Below, in pieces: positions 9,670 to 17,356 of a DNA stretch of 64,000 nt. The stretch covers positions 3,535,501-3,599,500 of the forward strand of contig NZ_CP083370.1 of NCBI RefSeq assembly GCF_017488845.2, written 5' to 3'. The translations under genes were made by a program, and so were the position numbers. The notes beneath the pieces were generated by a model. It did no database searches. It saw nothing but the letters and a program-made list of their open reading frames with translations, and was not told the DNA's origin. Origin of the DNA: Ensifer canadensis (lineage in GTDB: Bacteria; Pseudomonadota; Alphaproteobacteria; Rhizobiales; Rhizobiaceae). Within the stretch, counting starts at the first letter, position 1. Each line of letters begins with the position of its first letter.

Positions 9670-11298
9670 TTGTTCGCGCCTGCCGAAAATCGCATCACGA
9701 TGACCGCCGGGACTTTAAGTCTCGGCGGTATCCTGCTGTTTGTCGGCCTGGCGATTGCAGCCCTTTTGCTCCAGAGCGGTGACTTCGGCAACAGCGTGCT
9801 GTTCGATGCCTATATCTGGCGGGTAACGCGCTTCACCTTGCTGCAGGCGAGCCTTTCGACGCTGCTTTCCGTTGTTCTTGCCATCCCGATCGCACGGGCG
9901 CTTGCGCGCCGGCCGAGCTTTCCCGGCCGCGTCTGGGTTCTGCGGGTGATGGCCCTGCCGCTCGGCCTGCCCGTGCTTGTCGGCGCGCTCGGGCTGATCG
10001 AGATCTGGGGCCGGCAGGGCGCGCTCAACACCGCCCTCGCCGGCCTCGGGCTGCAGCAGCCGATCAGCATCTACGGCCTTTTCGGCATCCTGCTCGCCCA
10101 CGTCTTCTTCAACATGCCGCTTATCGCACGTCTCTTTCTCGCCGGGCTCGAGCGCATCCCTTCGGAATACTGGAGAACCGCCGCCAATCTCGGCATGCCG
10201 CCAGCCGCACTCTTCCGCTTTGTCGAGTGGCCGGTCCTTCGGGGATTGCTGCCAGGTGCTGCCGGCCTCGTCTTCATGCTCTGCGCCACCAGCTTCACGC
10301 TGGTGCTGACGCTCGGCGGCGGGCCTGCCGCCAGCACCATCGAGGTCGCGATCTACCAGGCGCTGCGCTTCGATTTCGACCCGCCGCGGGCGATCGCCCT
10401 GTCCGCCCTACAGATCGTCATGACCGGAGCCCTGCTCCTGGCTCTAACGCGTGTCGCGACCGAACCTGCACAAAGCGCAACCGCGGGCAAAATCTCCAGA
10501 CGCTATGATGCAGGAACCGGCCTCTCCCGGACGTCCGACGCCGGCTGGATCCTGTTCTCGCTGCTCTTCATCGGCGCACCGCTGATCGCCGTCGTCGGTT
10601 CCGGCCTGCGTGCGGATCTGGTGAAGCTTGCCGGCGACCCGACCGTGCATCGTGCTCTCGTCACCAGCATTGTCATCGCCGTCCTCTCGGCATTCTTTTG
10701 CGTCACCATGGCCGCCGCGATGATCCGCGCCGCCGGCATCGTCGTGGCGCGTCGCCACGCCCCGACCTTGGCCAGGGCATTTGCGGGCACTGTCACCGCC
10801 AGCACGTCGCTGGTGCTACTGGTGCCGCCGGTCGTGCTCGGTGCGGGATGGTTTCTGCTCCTGCGCCCCTTCGGCGATGTCGCCCGTTTCGCCCCCGCCA
10901 TCGTCGTCGCCATCAACGCATTGATGGCGCTGCCGTTCGTGCACCGGATCCTGGCACCGGCGATGGCAACACATGCCGCACGCACCGACCGACTGACAGC
11001 AAGCCTCGGCATCCGCGGCTTCCATCGCCTGCGATGGATCGACTTGCCGCCGCTCCGGAAACCGTTGCTGATGGCGTTCTCCTTCGCCATGGCGCTGTCG
11101 CTCGGCGACCTTGGTGCAGTGGCGCTGTTCGGTTCGCAGGACATGGTCACGCTTCCATGGCTGCTCTACAGCCGGATGGGCAGCTATCGCACCGCGGATG
11201 CAGCCGGTCTGGCGCTCTTCCTCGGCCTCATCTGCCTGATCTTCACCATGCTCGGCACGGCCGGCGACAGGCGAGTGCCGGAAGGACGAAACGCATGA
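9670..11298 (+). CDS. thiP: thiamine/TPP ABC transporter permease
   Basis: 542 residues with about twelve hydrophobic spans. It is a fused double permease of the ThiP/FbpB type, with an EAA-like cytoplasmic loop in each half (YWRTAANLGMPPAALFRFVEWP and TASLGIRGFHRLRWIDLP). It forms the membrane channel for thiamine carried by ThiB. A TTG at 9670 with GAGG 5 nt upstream is taken as the start. An ATG at 9700 lacks a ribosome-binding site but would leave the first span intact. The stop overlaps the thiQ ATG (ATGA). Confidence 0.93.
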   Translation: MFAPAENRITMTAGTLSLGGILLFVGLAIAALLLQSGDFGNSVLFDAYIWRVTRFTLLQASLSTLLSVVLAIPIARALARRPSFPGRVWVLRVMALPLGLPVLVGALGLIEIWGRQGALNTALAGLGLQQPISIYGLFGILLAHVFFNMPLIARLFLAGLERIPSEYWRTAANLGMPPAALFRFVEWPVLRGLLPGAAGLVFMLCATSFTLVLTLGGGPAASTIEVAIYQALRFDFDPPRAIALSALQIVMTGALLLALTRVATEPAQSATAGKISRRYDAGTGLSRTSDAGWILFSLLFIGAPLIAVVGSGLRADLVKLAGDPTVHRALVTSIVIAVLSAFFCVTMAAAMIRAAGIVVARRHAPTLARAFAGTVTASTSLVLLVPPVVLGAGWFLLLRPFGDVARFAPAIVVAINALMALPFVHRILAPAMATHAARTDRLTASLGIRGFHRLRWIDLPPLRKPLLMAFSFAMALSLGDLGAVALFGSQDMVTLPWLLYSRMGSYRTADAAGLALFLGLICLIFTMLGTAGDRRVPEGRNA

Positions 11299-12011
11299 AT
11301 TCCCAGGCGGCGGTAGAACTTGTTGGCGTCGACGTTCGTTACGACACCACCGCACTGCACTTCGATTGCGCCATTCAGCCAGGTGGCATCGTCGCAGTTG
11401 CCGGGGCCTCCGGGTCGGGAAAGTCGACCCTCTTTCATGTCATCGCCGGTTTCGAGGAGCCGGACCGGGGCGAGGTTCGCATTCTCGGCAAGACGATGTC
11501 GGGACAGGCGCCGGCAGAACGACCCGTCTCCGTGATCTTTCAGGACAACAACCTGTTTGCACATCTCGACGTCGCGACCAATGTCGGCTTCGGCATCAGC
11601 CCCTCGCTTCGCCTGTCGGTCGCTGATCGCGCACGGATAGACGATGCCCTCGGCCGCGTCGGGCTCGACAGCTTCGGCAAGCGCCTGCCGCCGACGCTGT
11701 CCGGCGGCGAACGACAGCGTGTGGCGTTGGCGCGCGCCTTGGTGCGACATCGCCCGCTGCTGCTGCTGGATGAGCCTTTTGCCGCTCTCGATCCCGGCAT
11801 GAGGGCCGGTATGCGGGCACTGCTGCAGGACCTGCATGATCAGGAAAACAACACGATCCTGATGATCACGCACCATCCCGATGACGTGAGGGCGCTGGCC
11901 GATAGCGTGCTTTTTCTGGACCAGGGGCGTATCATCGCCCATGACCCGGTCGAGCGCTTTCTCGAACGGCGCGATATGGCGTCCATCAACCGCTTTCTCG
12001 GCAACGCGTGA
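11295..12011 (+). CDS. thiQ: thiamine ABC transporter ATP-binding protein
   Basis: 238 residues, the normal ThiQ size. Walker A GASGSGKST is at residues 37-45, the signature LSGGERQR near 135, Walker B LLLLDEP near 155 and the switch histidine in ITHHPDD. VSVIFQDNNLFAHL matches the ThiQ Q-loop. It powers ThiP from the cytoplasmic side. Its start is coupled to thiP by a 4-bp overlap and it ends the riboswitch-controlled operon. A short dispersed repeat follows 15 bp downstream. Confidence 0.95.
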   Translation: MNSQAAVELVGVDVRYDTTALHFDCAIQPGGIVAVAGASGSGKSTLFHVIAGFEEPDRGEVRILGKTMSGQAPAERPVSVIFQDNNLFAHLDVATNVGFGISPSLRLSVADRARIDDALGRVGLDSFGKRLPPTLSGGERQRVALARALVRHRPLLLLDEPFAALDPGMRAGMRALLQDLHDQENNTILMITHHPDDVRALADSVLFLDQGRIIAHDPVERFLERRDMASINRFLGNA

Positions 12012-12026
12012 TGCGACGTGGAATCT

Positions 12027-12130
12027 TGGAGCATTTCCAGGAAAAGTGCGAAGCGGTTTTCCGTCAGGAAATGCGTGGAAACAGGCAGATAGAGCGTTTC
12101 CGCGACGTCGTCTAAACCGGAAATGCTCTA
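12027..12130 (+). repeat. 104-nt dispersed element, family 2, copy 1
   Basis: Bounded by imperfect terminal inverted repeats GAGCATTTCC and GGAAATGCTC, with AAGCGGTTTTCCGTCAGGAA inside. The same 104-nt structure recurs at 29593-29696. Flanking dinucleotides are TG on the left and TA on the right. The remaining 278 bp before the next gene show nothing I can name. Confidence 0.75.
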
Positions 12131-12408
12131 GCGCGCGTGGTACTCCGCCACAATTTGACCGCCGCGCCATGCGACGCGCGGATTGTCCGGCCGGAGCGTC
12201 ACGAATATTCGCGTATCCGTTGCCGTGATACCACGGGGCAACTATTTCTACCGGGGTAAACTAGGCAGGTGGCGCTGAAATCAGATACAGCAAGACCAGG
12301 GCTGGAATACTCTTCCCGGATCGGACGTATCCGGCTGAAAAAGTAAGACTTTCAACGCCGCCCGAGTCCCTGTTGTGGGGTGGCGTTGGACGGGAAACGG
12401 GCTGAGGC

Positions 12409-13920
12409 ATGGAAAGTCATACAGTCAGAAACGACCGGTTCCCGCCCAAGCGCGGAGGCCTCCGGACACGTGCTGTGGTTGCATTGCTTGCGACGACGCT
12501 GCTTTCCGCCTGCCAGTCGGTGATCGAGCAGACCTACGAGCCGACCGTATCGCCGTCCTCCAATCCGCAGATCGTCGACGAAGTCCAGAAGAACGACCCC
12601 CGTGCCCAGCTCGGCGCGCGCGAACACCCGCGCATCGTCGCGAGCTACGGCGGGGAGTACAAGGACGCAAAGACGGAGCGGCTGGTCGCCCGCATCGCCG
12701 GCGCCCTGACGGCCGTCTCGGAAAACCCGCAGCAGTCCTACCGCATCACCATTCTCAATTCCCCGGCGATCAACGCCTTTGCGCTGCCCGGCGGCTATCT
12801 CTATGTCACCCGCGGCCTGCTTGCGCTTGCCAATGACGCGTCCGAGGTTGCGGCCGTGCTGTCGCATGAAATGGCGCACGTCACCGCCAACCATGGCATC
12901 GAGCGCCAGCAGCGCGAAGAGGCGGAAGTCATCGCCAGCCGCGTCGTCTCCGAGGTGCTGTCCTCGGATCTCGCCGGCAAGCAGGCACTGGCGCGCGGCA
13001 AGCTGCGTCTGGCCGCCTTCTCCCGCAACCAGGAGCTCCAGGCTGACGTCATCGGCGTGCGCATGCTGGGCGAGGCCGGTTACGACCCCTATGCGGCGGC
13101 ACGCTTCCTCGATTCCATGGCCGCCTACAGCCGCTTCTCCGCGGTCGATCCGGAAGCAGACCAGAGCCTCGACTTCCTATCGAGCCACCCGAATGCCCCG
13201 CAGCGCGTCGATCTCGCGCGCCGGCACGCGCGCGCGTTTGGCGCCGAGGGCACCAGCGGCGACCGCGGGCGCGACTATTATCTCGCCGGCATCGACGGCC
13301 TGCTCTATGGCGACAGCCCGCAGGAAGGCTATGTCCGCGGCCAGACCTTCATGCATGGCCAGCTCGGCATTCGTTTCGACGTGCCGACCGGCTTCCAGAT
13401 CGACAACAAGGCAGAAGCGGTCCTGGCAACCGGCCCCGGCGACGTGGCGATCCGTTTCGACGGCATCGCCGATACGGCCCGCAAGAGCCTGACGGATTAC
13501 ATCGCCAGCGGCTGGGTGACCGGCCTGCAGCCCGATACCATCCGTCCGATCAGCGTCAACGGTCTTGAGGCCGCAACGGCCCGCGCGTCTGCCGATCGCT
13601 GGGACTTCGACGTCACGGTCGTGCGCATCGACAACCGCATCTACCGCTTCCTGACTGCCGTTCCAAAAGGGTCGCGCGCGCTGGAGCCGACGGCAAACCA
13701 GCTGCGCGCAACGTTCCGCAAGATGACGCCGGCCGAAGCACAGTCGCTGAAGCCGCTGCGCATCCGCGTCGCCGTGGTCAAGCCCGGAGAGACGATCGCC
13801 ATGCTGTCGGCCCGGATGATGGGTACCGACCGCAAGCTCGATCTGTTCCGGCTGATCAACGCCATGCAGGTGACCTCGACCATCAAGCCGGGCGACCGGG
13901 TGAAGATCATTTCCGAATAA
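12409..13920 (+). CDS. M48 family metalloprotease, lipoprotein
   Basis: 503 residues. The N-terminus is basic, then hydrophobic, ending in a lipobox (LLSAC, cysteine near residue 36), so it should be a lipid-anchored periplasmic protein. The zinc motif HEMAH is at residues 153-157, with the third ligand glutamate in the ELQAD segment near 209. The C-terminal part (about 455-502) ends in a LysM-like fold (VVKPGETIAMLSARMM and IKPGDRVKII), which could hold it to peptidoglycan. Relatives such as BepA act in outer-membrane protein quality control. The gene is not obviously in an operon. Confidence 0.88.
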   Translation: MESHTVRNDRFPPKRGGLRTRAVVALLATTLLSACQSVIEQTYEPTVSPSSNPQIVDEVQKNDPRAQLGAREHPRIVASYGGEYKDAKTERLVARIAGALTAVSENPQQSYRITILNSPAINAFALPGGYLYVTRGLLALANDASEVAAVLSHEMAHVTANHGIERQQREEAEVIASRVVSEVLSSDLAGKQALARGKLRLAAFSRNQELQADVIGVRMLGEAGYDPYAAARFLDSMAAYSRFSAVDPEADQSLDFLSSHPNAPQRVDLARRHARAFGAEGTSGDRGRDYYLAGIDGLLYGDSPQEGYVRGQTFMHGQLGIRFDVPTGFQIDNKAEAVLATGPGDVAIRFDGIADTARKSLTDYIASGWVTGLQPDTIRPISVNGLEAATARASADRWDFDVTVVRIDNRIYRFLTAVPKGSRALEPTANQLRATFRKMTPAEAQSLKPLRIRVAVVKPGETIAMLSARMMGTDRKLDLFRLINAMQVTSTIKPGDRVKIISE

Positions 13921-14087
13921 ACGCCAACGGCGCCGCACCATTCAGTCCGACGCCGTCTTATGTCTTCGTGTCAAAGATGCGAAATCGCTTGCCGTGCCCG
14001 ACGCGCGTTTGACGCGTTGAGGTTTCCGGCGCGAACGTGCAACTGCGTCATCACGTGTTCACCCGTCCTATGGACGGGATGGCCACC

Positions 14088-14192
14088 CACTGCATGTTTC
14101 CTTAAATCCTATTCGATTTAAGGATAAAAACATGCAGCAATTCAAAGTGCTACAGCGACCTTAGCGCGTCTAATAAGACGCGCGGCGCTGTA
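14088..14192 (-). repeat. 105-nt twin-hairpin element, family 1, copy A
   Basis: Reverse-strand copy. The first hairpin has outer arms CTACAGCG/CGCTGTAG and inner arms GCGCGTCT/AGACGCGC. The second has outer arms CTGCATGTTT/AAACATGCAG and inner arms CTTAAATC/GATTTAAG. It is nearly identical to copy B. The flanks are TA on one side and TG on the other, the only copy lacking TA at both ends. Confidence 0.85.
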
Positions 14193-14213
14193 GGCACGTC
14201 TCCCGAAAATGCT

Positions 14214-15080
14214 TCAGTGCACGACCGATGTCAGCGCCGGAGCCTTGGTTGCCAGCGCCGCCCTGAGCTTTTCAAGCGCCCGCGTCTCGATCTGGCGGAC
14301 CCGCTCCTTGGAGATGCCGAGGTCGAGCCCGAGCTCCTCCAGCGTTGCGCCTTCCTCTGACAGACGTCGTGCGCGGATGATCCGCATCTCGCGCTCGGTC
14401 AGCGCACCCATGGCGTCGTGCAGCCAGATGCGGGCACGCTCGCCGTCGATCATGTCGCTCACCTGTTCGTCAGGCAGCGGCGCGTCGCTTGCGAGAAAGT
14501 CGAGGCGCTCTCCCCCATCGGAATCCGCCCCACCGACCGGTGCCTGCAGCGAGGTGTCGCTGCCGGAAAGGCGGGCATCCATGGTCTGGACGTCGGCAAT
14601 GCTGACCCCGAGTGCGGCGGCAATTTCCTCATGCATAGCCTGCGATGTGAGCTGACGATCGCCTTGGGCAAGCCGCGCGCGCAGCCGGCGAAGATTGAAG
14701 AACAGCGCCTTCTGCGCCGAACTGGTGCCGCCACGAACGATCGACCAATTGCGCAGAACGTAGTCCTGCATCGAGGCACGGATCCACCAGGTCGCGTAGG
14801 TCGAGAAGCGCACTTCACGGCTGGGCTCGAAGCGCGCGGCGGCTTCGAGCAGGCCTATATGCCCCTCCTGAACGAGATCGCCCATCGGCAGGCCGAAATT
14901 GCGGAATTTTGCCGCCATGGAAATGACCAGCCGCATATGCGACATGGCGATCTTGTTGCGGGCGTCCTGATCGTGATCGTTTCGCCAGGCCGTGGCCAGG
15001 GCGTGTTCTTCTTCACGCTCGAGATAAGGCGCCTCCATCGCAATCTTGATCATGCGCCTGTCTGCTGTGAGAGTCCTCAT
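14214..15080 (-). CDS. rpoH2: RpoH-type RNA polymerase sigma factor (RpoH2-like)
   Basis: 288 residues. Region 2 is clear: MSHMRLVISMAAKFRNFGLP, DLVQEGHIGLLEAA and the promoter-melting FSTYATWWIRASMQDYVLRN. Region 4 ends with the helix-turn-helix LGISKERVRQIETRALEKLR (about residues 250-275). RpoH proteins direct heat-shock and other stress promoters. The closeness to the rhizobial RpoH2 branch is from memory of its N-terminus (MRTLTADRRMIK). The ATG at 15080 has GGAG 6 nt upstream and is preferred over the much longer frame that opens at 15218. It stands alone, with 333 bp to carD. Confidence 0.9.
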   Translation of the reverse strand: MRTLTADRRMIKIAMEAPYLEREEEHALATAWRNDHDQDARNKIAMSHMRLVISMAAKFRNFGLPMGDLVQEGHIGLLEAAARFEPSREVRFSTYATWWIRASMQDYVLRNWSIVRGGTSSAQKALFFNLRRLRARLAQGDRQLTSQAMHEEIAAALGVSIADVQTMDARLSGSDTSLQAPVGGADSDGGERLDFLASDAPLPDEQVSDMIDGERARIWLHDAMGALTEREMRIIRARRLSEEGATLEELGLDLGISKERVRQIETRALEKLRAALATKAPALTSVVH

Positions 15081-15353
15081 CGATCGCTCCATGGCGGGCG
15101 CCTGGACGCCGCTAACGGGTGAAGTCCAAGGGCCGGACGGAAGGACCCGACCGACGCCGACGGCGGCTGGTGCGACGACACCGAAGCTTGAAGAACCGGT
15201 GCAGCGCCCTACTTCCAAACTACGAAGCTGAATTCTGACAGAAGATCAGAGCACCCAGATCGCCCCGGCAGGAAGGCGGCGCATCCCTGCCGGCTTTGAT
15301 AAATGCGCGCCGGCGAGAAAAGTTCCCTCGCCCCGACGAAAAAGCTGCAAACG

Positions 15354-15382
15354 AAAAAGCCCGGCGCGATGGCCGGGCTTTG
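15354..15382 (-). terminator. Rho-independent terminator of carD
   Basis: On the minus strand the stem GCCCGGCCATCGCGCCGGGC is followed directly by five Ts. It lies 30 bp beyond the carD stop. Confidence 0.85.
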
Positions 15383-15413
15383 TCTTGTCGTGATGGTATG
15401 GGACTGGCGCTCT

Positions 15414-15983
15414 TTAAGCTGCCTCGTCCTGGGCGTCGTCTTCTTCGATCGCCTTGCCGCGCTTCGGACCCTTGTTAAGATTGGCTTCGACCAGGCGAAC
15501 AGCCTCGGTCTCGGACATCTTGTTCACGGCCGCGATTTCGCGCGCCATGCGGTCGAGGGCAGCTTCATAGAGCTGGCGTTCGGAATAGGACTGCTCCGGC
15601 TGGTTTTCTGCGCGGTAGAGGTCGCGCACGACTTCTGCGATCGAGATCAGATCGCCGGAATTGATCTTGGCATCGTATTCCTGTGCGCGGCGCGACCACA
15701 TGGTCCGCTTGACGCGAGCCTTGCCCTGCACAACCTTCAACGCGCGATCGACGAAATCGGTCTCCGAGAGCTTGCGCATGCCGATGCTGACGGCCTTGGC
15801 GACCGGCACCTTCAGGCGCATCTTGTCCTTTTCGAAATCGATGACAAAAAGCTCAAGCTTCATGCCGGCAACTTCCTGCTCCTCGATAGCGACGATCTGT
15901 CCGACGCCATGGGCCGGATAGACAATCGATTCACCGGTCTTGAAGCCGTGGCGTGTCGAAGATTTTTTCTGCTGGGTCGTCAT
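15414..15983 (-). CDS. CarD/CdnL family transcription regulator
   Basis: 189 residues. The N-terminal RNA-polymerase-interaction domain (GESIVYPAHGVGQIVAIEEQ, about residues 17-36, through KMRLKVPV) matches the CarD/TRCF-RID family. The helical C-terminal half includes YDAKINSGDLISIAEVVRDLY. These proteins bind the polymerase beta subunit and stabilise open complexes, mainly at rRNA and growth promoters. The ATG at 15983 gives the expected start; the frame extends further upstream but without family resemblance. The charged tail (EEDDAQDEAA) is usual in rhizobia. Confidence 0.93.
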   Translation of the reverse strand: MTTQQKKSSTRHGFKTGESIVYPAHGVGQIVAIEEQEVAGMKLELFVIDFEKDKMRLKVPVAKAVSIGMRKLSETDFVDRALKVVQGKARVKRTMWSRRAQEYDAKINSGDLISIAEVVRDLYRAENQPEQSYSERQLYEAALDRMAREIAAVNKMSETEAVRLVEANLNKGPKRGKAIEEDDAQDEAA

Positions 15984-16395
15984 TCGTTTCAAAAACTCCC
16001 TGTTTCGCACCCGGCCATTCTTGGCCGGGGCCGGGTCAGTGAGGCCCGGGATAGACGGGGATACCGCCGGGTGGGTCCATCCTGGTCCGTCCAAAGGAAC
16101 CCAAACAATCCCATCAAACGCGGTCACAATAGAGAGACGCAACGGTGCGTATCTGGAAAAACCGCGCTGTGGAGATCGTTTGCTTTCGTGAGGTTTTCGG
16201 GCGCGCAAAAACACCCTCTGTGGATCAGTAGAAGGACCCTATCACAAAAAACTGCGGAAATCAATAATTTGCTGCATGGCAGCCATCAAGCCGCCATTCT
16301 CGCAGATGCGAGGGCGGAGCCTGATTTTCCCCAGATTTGACGCCGGGGTCATTATCGTCTCGCCAGCCTCGGCGCACGGACCGAGGCCGAGCGCC

Positions 16396-16734
16396 TCAGT
16401 CGCCCTGGCCGGGTTCGGCAGAGAAGTACTTCTCGTACTTGCCTTCGACCCCGTCCATTTCCTTGGCTTCCGGCATCGCGTCGCGCTTGATGGTGACGTT
16501 CGGCCACTTGGTGGCAAAATCAGCGTTCACTTTCAACCACATATCGAGGCCCGGCTCGGTGTCTGGCTTGATGGCCTCGGCAGGACATTCCGGCTCGCAG
16601 ACGCCGCAATCGATGCATTCATCGGGATGAATGACGAGAAAATTCTCGCCTTCGTAGAAGCAGTCCACCGGGCAGACTTCAACGCAATCCATGTACTTGC
16701 AGCGAATGCAATTGTCGGTCACGACATACGTCAT
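16396..16734 (-). CDS. fdxA: 7Fe ferredoxin FdxA
   Basis: 112 residues, typical of the seven-iron ferredoxins carrying one [3Fe-4S] and one [4Fe-4S] cluster. Cysteines at 9, 12, 17 and 21 ([14 protein letters not shown]) and at 39, 42, 45 and 49 ([12 protein letters not shown]) supply the ligands. The start [10 protein letters not shown] is the family norm and has GGAG about 7 nt upstream. It carries low-potential electrons in the cytoplasm; the partner is unknown. It follows the S4-domain gene on the same strand after a 201-bp gap. Confidence 0.95.
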   Translation of the reverse strand: MTYVVTDNCIRCKYMDCVEVCPVDCFYEGENFLVIHPDECIDCGVCEPECPAEAIKPDTEPGLDMWLKVNADFATKWPNVTIKRDAMPEAKEMDGVEGKYEKYFSAEPGQGD

Positions 16735-16935
16735 GAGGTACTCCAGCCAATGCTCACGTTTGATGGCGGACCGCAATCAATGGTGATGCTCATGTCCGCG
16801 CATGCTAGGAATGTCCGGCGCGCATAGCTGCCGAAGCAAGACCGATGCACTCAACGTGGGTTGTCAGGTAAAGGCTTTATGGACCCTTTGCAAGAATATT
16901 CAATGCGCAAAACGCCGCGCTGAAGGCAGAGTTTT

Positions 16936-17349
16936 CTAATCGTCGAGCGGATTGAAACCGGGCTTCAACCGGTCGGTTTCGCGCCGCTCTTTCTTGGTGG
17001 GTCGCCCCGCCCCCGGCTCACGCGTCGCGAGGTCAAAAGCCGAGAGCTTTTCCCGCGGCTCCGCCGGCGTCAGGTCCTCGTAGAGCAGCCGCGCCTCATC
17101 GAAAGGGCCGCGTCGTTCGCCGGGCAGAAGCACACGCACGATCACGTCGCGCCGCTCGAGCGACACAGCGAGCACATCGCCCGCCTTCACCTGGAAGGAG
17201 GACTGCTTGACCCGTTCGTCATTGACAGTGACGTGCCCCGCCTCGATCGCCTTTTGGGCGAGCGAGCGGGACTTCAACAGGCGCGTGAAGAACAGCCATT
17301 TGTCGAGACGCTGGCGCGATGCCGGGTTGGACGCAGACTGTTTCTCCAT
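16936..17349 (-). CDS. S4 domain RNA-binding protein (Hsp15-like)
   Basis: 137 residues. The S4 RNA-binding fold covers about residues 13-70 (RLDKWLFFTRLLKSRSLAQKAIEAGHVTVNDERV). The basic tail includes AGRPTKKERRETDRLKPG, as in alphaproteobacterial Hsp15-like proteins. Hsp15 recycles free 50S subunits that carry nascent chains after heat stress. The start is 7 bp after the stop of the SUV3-like helicase, so the two RNA-handling genes probably share a transcript. Confidence 0.9.
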   Translation of the reverse strand: MEKQSASNPASRQRLDKWLFFTRLLKSRSLAQKAIEAGHVTVNDERVKQSSFQVKAGDVLAVSLERRDVIVRVLLPGERRGPFDEARLLYEDLTPAEPREKLSAFDLATREPGAGRPTKKERRETDRLKPGFNPLDD

Positions 17350-17356
17350 GGCGTTC

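Noticed and set aside
15240..15295. GC-rich hairpin downstream of carD as a second terminator
   Set aside because: A CCGGCAGG/CCTGCCGG pair exists near 15268-15294, but it lacks a T-run and the stronger terminator at 15354-15382 already serves carD.
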